From the NCBI RefSeq assembly GCF_022829725.1, contig NZ_JAKSYG010000027.1, forward strand, positions 1 to 64,000: 64,000 bases of DNA, given 5' to 3'. Positions 50,801 through 58,192 of this stretch are shown here, piece by piece. Source of the stretch: Methylobacterium sp. E-005 (lineage in GTDB: Bacteria > Pseudomonadota > Alphaproteobacteria > Rhizobiales > Beijerinckiaceae). The stretch's first letter is position 1. The number at the start of each line of letters is the position of its first letter. Under the pieces are notes generated by a model. The model did no database searches. It was not told the origin of the DNA and saw only the letters and a program-made list of their open reading frames with translations. A program made the position numbers and the translations under genes.

Positions 50801-53127
50801 GCAGCCTCGGCGTCGCCGTGAAGGCGCCGGAACGGGCCCGCCCGCGCCAGGATCTGGCCCTGCCGGTCCAGGTCACGGGTTTGAAACCCGGCGAGGCGGC
50901 GCGGATCACCGTCGCGCTGGTCGATGTCGGGATCCTCAATCTCACCCGCTACGCCGCGCCGGACCCGACCCAGTACTTCCTCGGCCAGAGGGCGCTCGGG
51001 CCGGAACTCCGCGATCTCTACGGCTACCTGATCGACGGCATGCAGGGCTCCGTGGGCGCGATCCGTTCCGGCGGTGACGCGGGCGGCGGCGAACTCGCCG
51101 AGTCGCCGCCGACCCAGGCGCCGCTCGCGCTCTATTCCGGGATCGTGACCGTGGGGCCGGACGGTGCGGCCAGCGTCACCTTCCCGATCCCCGCCTTCAA
51201 CGGCACGGGCCGCGTGATGGTCACCGCCTGGAGCGGCAAACGGGTGGGCCAGGCCCAGGCCGACGTGATCATCCGCGATCCGGTCGTGCTCAGCGCCACG
51301 CTGCCGCGCTTCCTCGATACCGGCGACCGCTCGCGGCTGTTCGTGGCCCTCGACAATGTCGAGGGGCAGGCCGGCGACTACACGGTCGATCTGAACCCGA
51401 CCGGGCCGGTGGTGGTCGGCGCCAGCGCCCTGCGCCAGTCCTTCCGATTGGAGGCGGGTGCCAAGGGCCAGTTCGTGATCCCGCTCACCGCGGCGGGGCC
51501 CGGCACGGCCCGGCTCGACCTCGCCTTGTCGGGCCCCGGTCTGTCGGCCCCGCTGAACCAGAGCTTCGCCCTCGGGATCGCACCCGGGACCGGCACCCTG
51601 CTGCGCCGGTCCGTGCGCAGCCTCGCCCCCGGGGCGGCGCTGACGCTCACGTCGGACCTTGTCGCCGACCTGCTTCCTGGCACCGGCAGCGTCTCGCTCT
51701 CGGTCACGCCCCTGCCGGGCCTCGACGTGGCGGCCCTGCTCCAGGCCCTCGACCGCTACCCCTACGGCTGCTCCGAGCAGGTGGTGAGCCGGGCGATGCC
51801 GCTGCTCTATGTCAACAAGCTCGCGAGCCTGGAAAAGCTCGCCCTCGATGCGGGCGCGGACGACCGCGTGCGCGACTCGATCGAGCGGCTGCTCGCCCGG
51901 CAGGATTCGAGCGGCGACTTCGGCCTGTGGTCGGCGCAGGGGTCGAGCGACCTCTGGCTCGACGCCTACGTGACCGACTTCCTCACCCGGGCCCGGGAGC
52001 GCGGCTTCGCGGTGCCGCAGAAGGCCTTCGCCCAGGCGCTCGACTACCTGCGCAACGCGGTGGCCAACGCCGCCGAGGTGCGCAACGGCGGCGCGGATCT
52101 GGCCTATGCGGCCTACGTGCTCGCCCGGAACGGCCGGCCGGTGATGGGCGATCTGCGCTACCTCGCCGACACCAAGCTCACCGATTTTTCCTCCGCCCTC
52201 GGGCGCGCCCAACTCGCCGCCGCATTGGCGTTGCTGGGCGACCGCGGCCGGGCCACACGGGTGATGGACTCGGCCCTCACCGCGCTGCGGGCTGGGCGCG
52301 ACACGGGCCTGTACCGCGCCGATTACGGCTCTCGCCTGCGCGACGGCGCCGGGCTGATCACGCTGGCGGCCGAGAGCGGGCTGACCCAGGGCGCCCTCGG
52401 CCCGGTCGCCGCCTTGTTCGGGGAGGAGCAGCAGACCGAGCGGGCGACGAGCACGCAGGAGAATGCCTGGATGGTGCTCGCCGCCGAGAGCCTGTCCAAG
52501 GAGGCCGAGGCCCTGTCGTTCGACCTCGACGGCGCGCCGCAGACCGGGACGCTCGCCCGGGTCTACCGGGAGGCGCGCTTGGCGGATCGGGGCGTGCAGC
52601 TGATCAATACCGGCCGCGGACCCGTGCAAGTGGCGGTGACCGTCAACGGCAACCCCCTGGCTCCGGAGCCGGCGACCGCGCAGGGCTACACGGTGGAGCG
52701 AAGCTTCCATCGCCTGGACGGCAGCCTCGTCGATCCGGCGGCGGGCCTGCGTCAGAACGACCGGCTCGTGGTGGTGCTCAAGGTCACCGAGGCCAAGGCG
52801 GAGGCCGCGCGCCTCCTGCTGGTCGATCCGCTGCCGGCGGGGCTCGAGATCGACAATCCGAAGCTGCTCGATGCCGACGTGCTCCAGGGCCTCGCCTTCG
52901 CCAAGTCGGACGTCCAGCCGGTCCATACCGAGTTCCGCGACGACCGGTTCGTGGCGGCCTATGACCGCGACCCGAGCCAGTCGGCCTTCTTCACCGTGGC
53001 CTACACGGTGCGGGCGGTCTCGCCCGGAACCTACGTGCATCCGGGCGCGACCGTGGAGGACATGTACCGGCCGGCCCGGTTCGGCCGGACCGCCACGGGG
53101 CGCGTGACCGTGGGAGCAGCCAGGTAG
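47836..53127 (+). CDS. Alpha-2-macroglobulin family protein, 1763 aa
   Basis: A very large periplasmic bacterial alpha-2-macroglobulin of the YfhM/ECAM type, thought to trap proteases that breach the outer membrane. ARLGRLAVALAVFGGVWGGP ending ALAQ is a signal peptide with no lipobox Cys, so it may be soluble. MG-type beta domains span the first 1200 residues (AYLFPERGVYRSGETVQLTA is the MG/bait-region entry). The thioester motif is intact: YPYGCSEQVVSRAMPLLY with Cys at about 1312. It is followed by the all-helical thioester domain. The ATG at 47836 is preferred over GTG 47821 because GGGGA lies 8 bp upstream of it. The usual partner pbpC is not adjacent; an MscS channel follows. Confidence 0.92.
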   Translation: MARLGRLAVALAVFGGVWGGPALAQNAASPRSTAPRATAPAPFARTFARVDLASAAVRLEGALKAEAGTALRPAAQSRTAGQALLTANRPDQALTPLAAAVAADPADVRNWQAYARAASAAKGLLEQNDYRGRARLRERATAAAYRAYERAGTAPDAAAALAMLGADEAEQESWRPALDAYAASLALDEDEGIRDTYEALRTEHGFRILGYKVDADAAAPRACFTLSDAVVPKTDYAPYVAVSGSGSAAVTAEGAQICVDGLKHGGRYAIVLRQGLPSVVGESLLKSADYEIYVRDRAPQVRITGRNYVLPRTGQAGVPLVSVNASKLDVEVLRIGDRGLLPTLRSEDFLGQLSGATARSIAAEKGVRVWKGTLDTAKAELNQEAVTAFPVLQAVGKLEPGIYVMLARPSGTVSADDEGYETQATQWFVVSDLGLTATKGRDGVHVVLRSLASVQVMAGAEIRLVARNNEVLGTRTTDAQGHVAFDPGLARGEGGLAPSLVVAQIVGDYGFLDLNLGAFDLTDRGVKGRPETGGLDAYLFPERGVYRSGETVQLTALLRDAAGTAVPDLPLTLVVKRPDGVEYRRVSVPDQGLGGRALPLPLLSGSMHGTWRVSAYTDPKAPAIGETSFLVEDYVPERLEVTLKPRQAALHRGEAAQVDVAARYLYGAPGADLDVSGSVTVQVAAASGIKGLDGYSIGLDDEAVEPLTQELQDHATTNAQGGADVTVPVPQPAALRALEAKITLAVGEPGGRALSRSLTLPILPAGPVLALRKGFADLQDGGNAVFDVVLASPEGALLARPGVSWTLSRIDSAYQWYRADGRWSFEPVKTTKRVASGTVDLRAGAPSRIEAPVGLGRYRLDVSAPGVPEASASLGFDVGWGGSQTAEAPDLLDLTLDKPAYAAGDTLRAKLSPKFKGQASLMVVSDRVHETLEVSVPEGGTLVSLPVKAEWGAGAYLIATAYRPLDQAARRLPGRALGLAWFSVDRETRSLGVAVKAPERARPRQDLALPVQVTGLKPGEAARITVALVDVGILNLTRYAAPDPTQYFLGQRALGPELRDLYGYLIDGMQGSVGAIRSGGDAGGGELAESPPTQAPLALYSGIVTVGPDGAASVTFPIPAFNGTGRVMVTAWSGKRVGQAQADVIIRDPVVLSATLPRFLDTGDRSRLFVALDNVEGQAGDYTVDLNPTGPVVVGASALRQSFRLEAGAKGQFVIPLTAAGPGTARLDLALSGPGLSAPLNQSFALGIAPGTGTLLRRSVRSLAPGAALTLTSDLVADLLPGTGSVSLSVTPLPGLDVAALLQALDRYPYGCSEQVVSRAMPLLYVNKLASLEKLALDAGADDRVRDSIERLLARQDSSGDFGLWSAQGSSDLWLDAYVTDFLTRARERGFAVPQKAFAQALDYLRNAVANAAEVRNGGADLAYAAYVLARNGRPVMGDLRYLADTKLTDFSSALGRAQLAAALALLGDRGRATRVMDSALTALRAGRDTGLYRADYGSRLRDGAGLITLAAESGLTQGALGPVAALFGEEQQTERATSTQENAWMVLAAESLSKEAEALSFDLDGAPQTGTLARVYREARLADRGVQLINTGRGPVQVAVTVNGNPLAPEPATAQGYTVERSFHRLDGSLVDPAAGLRQNDRLVVVLKVTEAKAEAARLLLVDPLPAGLEIDNPKLLDADVLQGLAFAKSDVQPVHTEFRDDRFVAAYDRDPSQSAFFTVAYTVRAVSPGTYVHPGATVEDMYRPARFGRTATGRVTVGAAR

Positions 53128-53175
53128 GTTGGATGCCGGGGGAACGCGCCGGTCGAGGGCGCGTCACCGTCATCA

Positions 53176-53251
53176 CGGGCGGAGCGAAGTGACCCAGGGC
53201 AGCGCGCCATCGGTGATCTTGGCGCGGCCTTGGAGTGCTTCGCTTCGCCCG
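53176..53251. repeat. Inverted repeat in the A2M-mscS gap
   Basis: CGGGCGGAGCGAAG (53176-53189) and CTTCGCTTCGCCCG (53238-53251) pair with one mismatch. This resembles the common 'GCGAGCGAAGCGAAG' intergenic repeats of alphaproteobacteria. The rest of the 292-bp gap (53128-53419) contains nothing else I can support. Confidence 0.55.
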
Positions 53252-53419
53252 CGAAGACGCGGTGCCGAACACAGCATCCAGGGCTCGTTGAGGACGAGAA
53301 GGCGCAACCGGCTGAGCTGGATCGCTGCGTTGCGGCGAGCACATGGTGCATTGCGGAACCCCCGCGCGTGCCGGCCCATTCCCACAGGTCCCGTTCGGAA
53401 CCCGTGGAGGCGATGCCCG

Positions 53420-54544
53420 ATGCCGGACCTCGACGCGCTCACCGGCCCCGCCGCCCGCGGGCTGGCCTACCTGCCGTGGTGGGCCGAGAGCCTGATCCTG
53501 ATCGTCGCCTGCTGCGCCGTGGTGATGCCGCTCCACGGAGTCGTCTACCGGGCGATGAAGCGCGCCGTCGCGGGCAAGAGCCTGTTCTGGCGCTCGCTGG
53601 TGTCGCGCACCCATGGGCCGACCCGGCTCGGCCTGATCGTGGTGGCGATCAGCCTCGCCTCGACCATCGTGCACCTGTCCTGGGAGGTGCGGATCGCCCT
53701 CAACCAGATCCTGCTGGTCGCCTTCGTGACGCTGACCGGCTGGTGCTGCGCCACGGCGCTGCACATCGCCACGGTGATCTACCTGCGCCGGTTCAAGCTC
53801 GACGCCGAGGACAACCTCCTGGCGCGCAAGCACTTCACCCAGATGCGCATCCTGGAGCGCGCGGGCGTGACCCTGGTGGCGCTGATCACCCTCGCGGTGG
53901 CGCTGATGACCTTCGAGCCGGTGCGCCAGTACGGCGTCAGCCTGCTCGCCTCCGCGGGGGCGGCGGGTCTGGTCCTGGGTCTGGCCATGCAGCCGGTCCT
54001 GTCGAACCTCGTGGCCGGGATCCAGATCGCGATCACGCAGCCGATCCGGATCGAGGATGCGGTCATCGTGGAGAACGAGTGGGGCTGGGTCGAGGAGATC
54101 ACCGCGACCTACGTGGTGGTCCGCCTCTGGGACTGGCGCCGGCTGGTCCTGCCGCTGACCTATTTCATCCAGAAGCCGTTCCAGAACTGGACCCGCGACG
54201 GGGCCTCGCTGATCGGCAGCGTGTTTCTCTATGTGGACCACCGGGCCCCGGTGGCCGCCATGCGCGAGAAGCTCACCGAGATTGCCCGGGCGTCGCCCCT
54301 GTGGGACGGCAAGGTGGTCAACCTCCAGGTCTCGGATGCCAAGGAATCGACCATCGAGATCCGGATGCTGGTCAGCGCCCGCAACGCGCCCCAGGCCTGG
54401 GATCTGCGCTGCGTGGTCCGCGAGGCGATGATCACGTGGCTCCAGGCCGAGCACCCGGTGGCCCTGCCACGGCATCGTACGGAGTGGGTCGGGGCCGAGG
54501 AGCCGTCCCTGCGGCGGACGGAGGGGCGCCGCTTCGCGGCGTGA
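53420..54544 (+). CDS. Small-conductance mechanosensitive channel (MscS family), 374 aa
   Basis: An inner-membrane tension-gated channel protecting against osmotic downshock. Several hydrophobic segments precede the pore helix QYGVSLLASAGAAGLVLGLA, which is followed by MQPVLSNLVAGIQIAITQPI and RIEDAVIVENEWGWVEEITA, the MscS TM3-beta domain signature. The C-terminal alpha/beta domain ends HRTEWVGAEEPSLRRTEGRR. The ATG at 53420 has GGAGG about 9 bp upstream; longer in-frame readings are non-homologous. A decayed copy of its C-terminus is at 45490-45774. Confidence 0.92.
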   Translation: MPDLDALTGPAARGLAYLPWWAESLILIVACCAVVMPLHGVVYRAMKRAVAGKSLFWRSLVSRTHGPTRLGLIVVAISLASTIVHLSWEVRIALNQILLVAFVTLTGWCCATALHIATVIYLRRFKLDAEDNLLARKHFTQMRILERAGVTLVALITLAVALMTFEPVRQYGVSLLASAGAAGLVLGLAMQPVLSNLVAGIQIAITQPIRIEDAVIVENEWGWVEEITATYVVVRLWDWRRLVLPLTYFIQKPFQNWTRDGASLIGSVFLYVDHRAPVAAMREKLTEIARASPLWDGKVVNLQVSDAKESTIEIRMLVSARNAPQAWDLRCVVREAMITWLQAEHPVALPRHRTEWVGAEEPSLRRTEGRRFAA

Positions 54545-54612
54545 TGCAGGCCATCACCGCGTCATCGGGAATGCTGCGCGGCCGCGCCGCCCGCGGGTCC
54601 CGATCCCGGCCC

Positions 54613-55614
54613 TCACCCCGCCGGCGCGAAATGCCCCCGGTAGCGGGCGCCGATCACCTCCACAGGCAGCGTGACGAACACGTCCGTCGTGCCGAACTGC
54701 CGGTCGATCACCGCGCCCTCGCCGAATGTCGCGCCGAGGCGCAGGTAGCCCTTGATCAGGGGCGGCAGCGCCTGCAGGGCGGCCTTGGCATCCACCGCCT
54801 CCTTCGGCAGCCGGTCCATCGCCACCGCGCGCTCCGGCAGCGGCCGGGCCCGCCACTCCTCGGGGGCGCGGGCATGGTGGTGCAGGAAGGCGAGCGGCAG
54901 GGCCAGCCGGTCCGGATTGGTGCCCTCCAGGCTGGCGCAGCCGATCAGCGCGTCGATCCGGTGGTGCAGCACGTAGGCGTAGATCCCCTGCCACAGCAGC
55001 TCGACCGTGCGCTTGCTCCGGTAGGGTTTGAGCACGCAGGATCGGCCCAGTTCCAGGATCCGCCGGTGCCCCTGAGCGGCCAGCAGCGGCCCGAGGTCGT
55101 ACTCGCTCTCGGAATAGAAACCCGCGTGACGCTCGGCCACGTCACCGCGCAGCAGGCGGTAGGTGCCGACCACCTTCGGCCTGTGCTTGGCAAAGGGCTT
55201 CTTCCGCTTCGGAGGGGTGTGGTCGAGGACGAGGAGGTGGTCGCAGATCGCGTCGTAACCGTCGACGTCCCGGCGCGACAGGGCCGCGAGCCCGGAGGGC
55301 ACCGCCGACATCTCCTCGTAGAACACCTTGAAGCGCAGGCGCTGTGCCCGGCGGATCTCGGACCTCTTCCGGGCCAGCCGCACTTCGAGGTTGCCGATGC
55401 GGCCGAGGCTGCGTTCCTCGAACGGCTCCGGCAGGCGGATCGCCTCCTCGGAGGACAGCACGTCGGCGATGCCGGCCGGGCCGCCCTCAACGGTACGCAG
55501 ATGCGCGTGGCGGCGGCGCAGCTTGGCGATCGGCGCGCCCACGCCCCATTGCACGCCCCTGTGCCACCCGGCACCGAGCGCGCTGTAGGCTCCGCGGGCG
55601 AGATTGGCGACCAT
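54613..55614 (-). CDS. OlsB/hemolysin-like GNAT acyltransferase, 333 aa
   Basis: Resembles OlsB-type acyl-ACP-dependent N-acyltransferases (ornithine lipid synthesis) or the related 'hemolysin-like' GNAT family. The core runs VRLARKRSEIRRAQRLRFKV and FYEEMSA, then KVVGTYRLLRGDVAERHAGF, YSESEYDL and RILELGRSCVLKPYRSKRTV. This is the family's 'aq.LRy.vF..E', 'vvgTYRll' and 'lElgRscv...yR' pattern. The ATG at 55614 is chosen over an upstream GTG at 55677 for lack of homology before it. OlsA is not adjacent. It lies downstream of the hsp20 terminator on the same strand. Confidence 0.8.
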   Translation of the reverse strand: MVANLARGAYSALGAGWHRGVQWGVGAPIAKLRRRHAHLRTVEGGPAGIADVLSSEEAIRLPEPFEERSLGRIGNLEVRLARKRSEIRRAQRLRFKVFYEEMSAVPSGLAALSRRDVDGYDAICDHLLVLDHTPPKRKKPFAKHRPKVVGTYRLLRGDVAERHAGFYSESEYDLGPLLAAQGHRRILELGRSCVLKPYRSKRTVELLWQGIYAYVLHHRIDALIGCASLEGTNPDRLALPLAFLHHHARAPEEWRARPLPERAVAMDRLPKEAVDAKAALQALPPLIKGYLRLGATFGEGAVIDRQFGTTDVFVTLPVEVIGARYRGHFAPAG

Positions 55615-55702
55615 GATCCGGTTCACTCCGGGTGCGTCGTGCAGTGTCCCATCGGAATCAGAGCACGCCGTGGACACGCCATTATGACAGCCGCCACACG
55701 AA

Positions 55703-55728
55703 AGCGCCCCGGCCGGGGCCGGGGCGCT
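55703..55728 (-). terminator. Terminator downstream of hsp20
   Basis: AGCGCCCCGGCC (55703-55714) and GGCCGGGGCGCT (55717-55728) form a perfect GC-rich stem. On the minus strand it is followed by TTTCG and preceded by TTTTTACG, so it could serve both directions. It lies between hsp20 and the acyltransferase gene. Confidence 0.65.
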
Positions 55729-55758
55729 CGTAAAAATGCGGATGATCCGGAAGCGCGG

Positions 55759-56241
55759 TCAGGCGGCCTGCTGGACCGCGTCGGTGCGGACATCGCCCTC
55801 GATCACCGGGGCGCTGGGGCGGCCCGCCGTGGCGATCTGGATGCGGCGCGGCTTCTTCGCCTCCGGCACCTCGCGGACGAGGTCGATGTGGAGGAGGCCG
55901 TTCTCCAGGGCCGCACCCGTCACCTGGACGTGGTCGGCGAGCTGGAAGCGGCGCTCGAAGGCGCGGGCCGCGATGCCCTGATGCAGGAACTCGGCCTTGC
56001 CTTCCGCCTTGCGCTCGCCCTTCAGCGTGAGCGCGTTCTCCCGCACTTCGATCGACAGGTCGGCTTCGGTGAAGCCAGCGACCGCGACGGTGATGCGGTA
56101 GGCATTCTCGCCGGTCCGCTCGATGTTGTAGGGCGGGTAGGTGGGCGCAGCCTCGGCGCTGGCGAACTGGTCGAGCGCGGAAAACAGCCGGTCGAAGCCG
56201 ACGGTCGAACGGTAGAGGGGCGCGAGATCGAACTGACGCAT
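55759..56241 (-). CDS. Small heat-shock protein Hsp20 (alpha-crystallin family), 160 aa
   Basis: An ATP-independent holdase chaperone. The N-terminus RQFDLAPLYRSTVGFDRLFS is the IbpA-like opening. The alpha-crystallin domain runs from YNIERTGENAYRITVAVAGF through LSIEVRENALTLKGERK to ALENGLLHIDLVREVPEAKK (the 'A.l.nGLL.i.l' motif). The C-terminal IxI-like tail (RRIQI) is present. The ATG at 56241 follows AGGAT. An RpoH-like promoter and a ROSE-type leader lie upstream, so it is probably controlled by temperature at both transcription and translation. Confidence 0.94.
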   Translation of the reverse strand: MRQFDLAPLYRSTVGFDRLFSALDQFASAEAAPTYPPYNIERTGENAYRITVAVAGFTEADLSIEVRENALTLKGERKAEGKAEFLHQGIAARAFERRFQLADHVQVTGAALENGLLHIDLVREVPEAKKPRRIQIATAGRPSAPVIEGDVRTDAVQQAA

Positions 56242-56328
56242 GACATATCCTCGTGTGAGCAACATGCAATTCCGGTCCGCCCCGAGGGGCCGGACCCGTC
56301 TTCCGTGCCGCCAGATGGCCGGCACAGA
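56242..56328 (-). promoter_or_regulatory. ROSE-type RNA thermometer in the hsp20 leader
   Basis: On the minus strand the leader can form a GTGCCG...CGGCAC stem, a GGTCCG...CGGACC stem with inner CCCC/GGGG, and a 3' hairpin pairing CATGTTGCT with AGGATATG. That last stem masks the AGGA ribosome-binding site (56247-56251) with TTGCT (56258-56262), the ROSE hallmark, including the G opposite G that melts on heating. Assignment is by visual folding only. Confidence 0.7.
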
Positions 56329-56332
56329 CGAG

Positions 56333-56361
56333 ATATCGGAGGGGGAAAAACGCGGTTCAAG
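56333..56361 (-). promoter_or_regulatory. RpoH (sigma-32)-type promoter of hsp20
   Basis: On the minus strand CTTGAA (56356-56361) and CGATAT (56333-56338) are 17 bp apart, close to the alphaproteobacterial RpoH form CTTG-N17/18-CYTATNT. The start would fall just before the ROSE-like leader. Confidence 0.6.
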
Positions 56362-56435
56362 ACCCCGGGGCTTAGGGAGAATCGAGATTTTTTCGCTACG
56401 CTCGGCCGGTGCGTGGCTGTGCGTCAGGGGGGTCC

Positions 56436-57464
56436 ATGGGACGGTTCGAGGGTAAGGCCAGGGCTGAGCCGCTGCTGACCCTGCGTGACACGCCCGACAA
56501 TCCGGTCCCGCCCGGCGGCACCCTGATCGCGGTGGGGACGCGGGACGATTGCACCCTGCGGGCGGCCACCTGGCAGGCCACGACGCGCACCTGCTGGGGC
56601 ACGGTCTGCCTGCTCCAGGGCCGGGCCGAGTTCATCGAGAAGTACTACGAGACGATTCGCGACCTGCGCGCCCGGGGCTTCGCGGTGGTGGCCTTCGACT
56701 GGCGCGGCCAGGGTGAGTCGGACCGGCGGGTGGACGATCCCCACAAGGGCCACGTCGCCCGGTACGACGATTACCGGCTCGACCTGCGCGCCGTGGCCGA
56801 GACCGTGCTGATGCCGCTGATGCCGGAGCCGCATGTCGGGCTCGCCCACTCGATGGGTGGCTGCGTCGCGCTGCTCGGGGCGCTCGACGGCTGGCTGCCG
56901 TTCCAGCGTCTCGTGACGGTGGCGCCGATGCTGTCGATCCGGATGATCCGCTGGCCGGCGGGGGCGTCCCTGCTGTCGCGGAGCCTGCAATGGCTCGGTC
57001 TCGGGAGCCGCTACATCCCGTTCGGCAAGCCGGTCTCGATCGCCACCAATCCCTATCCCGGCAACCGCCTGACGCGGGATCCGGTCCGCTACGCCCGCAA
57101 CGCCGCGGCGGCCCGGCAGGTCGGTGCCGGCGCGGTCGGCGACCCGACGATCGCGTGGCTCGCCGAGTCGTTCCGGGCCATGGCGCGCCTGCGCGATCCG
57201 CGGGCGGCGCCGCGCATCACCCTGCCGACCCTGATCGTCGCCGCGGGGGCCGACCCCGTCTGCGGCACCCCCGACACCGAGCGCTTCGCGGCGCGGCTCA
57301 AGGCCGGGCACATCCTGGTCCTGCCGGATTCGCGCCACGAGATCCTGTCCGAGCGCGAGGCGATCCGGCAGGATTTCTGGGCGGCCTTCGAGGCCTTCGT
57401 GCCGGGCTCCCCCCTGCCCTCCCACGCGGAGGTCGCCACGCACGCCGCGGTGCCGGTGGCCTGA
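56436..57464 (+). CDS. Alpha/beta hydrolase, lysophospholipase/monoacylglycerol lipase-like, 342 aa
   Basis: A cytoplasmic alpha/beta-hydrolase resembling PldB/lysophospholipases. VAFDWRGQGESDRRVDDPHK is the 'DxRGxGxS' strand, GLAHSMGGCVALLGAL is the nucleophile elbow with Ser in HSMGG, TLIVAAGADPVCGTPDTERF holds the acid and LPDSRHEILSEREAIRQDFW the catalytic His (RHEIL). The ATG at 56436 follows GGGGGG. It is divergent from hsp20 with about 190 bp between starts, which includes the heat-shock promoter. Confidence 0.88.
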   Translation: MGRFEGKARAEPLLTLRDTPDNPVPPGGTLIAVGTRDDCTLRAATWQATTRTCWGTVCLLQGRAEFIEKYYETIRDLRARGFAVVAFDWRGQGESDRRVDDPHKGHVARYDDYRLDLRAVAETVLMPLMPEPHVGLAHSMGGCVALLGALDGWLPFQRLVTVAPMLSIRMIRWPAGASLLSRSLQWLGLGSRYIPFGKPVSIATNPYPGNRLTRDPVRYARNAAAARQVGAGAVGDPTIAWLAESFRAMARLRDPRAAPRITLPTLIVAAGADPVCGTPDTERFAARLKAGHILVLPDSRHEILSEREAIRQDFWAAFEAFVPGSPLPSHAEVATHAAVPVA

Positions 57465-57586
57465 GGGTTTCAAAAGGGCTCGGCCTTTTTGCGGGTGCGG
57501 GGGAACCCTGCTGGCTCTGGGCGAAGCCCGAGATCGGGGCTCTGCCCCGATCCACCGTCAAAGGGCTGAGCCCTCTGGGATCCCGG
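57465..57586. repeat. Intergenic repeat family A, copy 3
   Basis: Contains AAAAGGGCTCGGCCTTTTT, a GGCTCTGGGCGAAGCCCGAG pair, GGGCTCTGCCCCGATCC and AAAGGGCTGAGCCCTCTGGG, modules shared with 21318-21437 and 34614-34757. It fills the gap between two convergent genes. Confidence 0.7.
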
Positions 57587-57591
57587 ACGAT

Positions 57592-58116
57592 TCAGCCGCC
57601 CAGGTCCGGGTCGATGTCGCGGGGGCGGACGAACCGGTCGAGGCGCCCCTGCCCTTGGGCGATGTTGGCCCAGCGGTCGGTGTCGAACTCGATCACCACG
57701 TAGGCGGCGGTGGGGAATTCCAGCGCCAGGCGGTTGCGCACGGCACGCGGCCCCTCCCCGGCCAAATCCGACGCAAGGTCGCCCAGGCCCGGATTGTGGC
57801 CGACGACGATCACCGTCCCGGCGCTGTCTGGCGCAGACCGGATCACCGTCAGAATTTGGTGCGCCGACGCTTCGTAGATCTCCCGATGCCGGCGGGTCTC
57901 GGGGTTGCCGAGCGCAGCTGCCATCGCTTCCCAGGTCTCCCGGGTCCGCTGGGCCGTGGAGACCAGCGCGAGGTCCGGCCGCAAGCCCGCTTCAGCGAGA
58001 TGGGCGCCCACGGCCGGCGCGGCCTGGCGGCCGCGGTCGTTGAGCGGACGCTCGTGGTCGGCGACGCCCGCCGGACGATCCGACTTGGCGTGCCGCAACA
58101 GGATCAGCCTGCGCAT
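57592..58116 (-). CDS. SixA-like histidine phosphatase, 174 aa
   Basis: A histidine-phosphatase-superfamily enzyme similar to SixA phosphohistidine phosphatase. RRLILLRHAKSDRP has the RHG-type catalytic His (His9, RHAKS). RPLNDRGRQAAPAVGAHL and LVSTAQRTRETWEAMAAAL are conserved, and IVVGHNPGLGDLASDLAG carries the second active-site His. The ATG at 58116 starts the homology. It is convergent with the upstream hydrolase gene. The substrate could be a phosphohistidine protein such as NPr/HPr, but that is not shown. Confidence 0.88.
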   Translation of the reverse strand: MRRLILLRHAKSDRPAGVADHERPLNDRGRQAAPAVGAHLAEAGLRPDLALVSTAQRTRETWEAMAAALGNPETRRHREIYEASAHQILTVIRSAPDSAGTVIVVGHNPGLGDLASDLAGEGPRAVRNRLALEFPTAAYVVIEFDTDRWANIAQGQGRLDRFVRPRDIDPDLGG

Positions 58117-58192
58117 GACGTCAGCCCCTGGCAAGAACTCCGGACCGGCGCTGCGGTCTCCCGATGCCGGTTAGCCGAAAGCGCGGCGCGCG

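Noticed and set aside
47365..53040. 1891-aa open frame antisense to the alpha-2-macroglobulin gene
   Set aside because: It is Arg/Gly/His/Pro-rich with no domain or start signal. It is a codon-bias shadow in high-GC DNA; the sense strand encodes a clear A2M protein.
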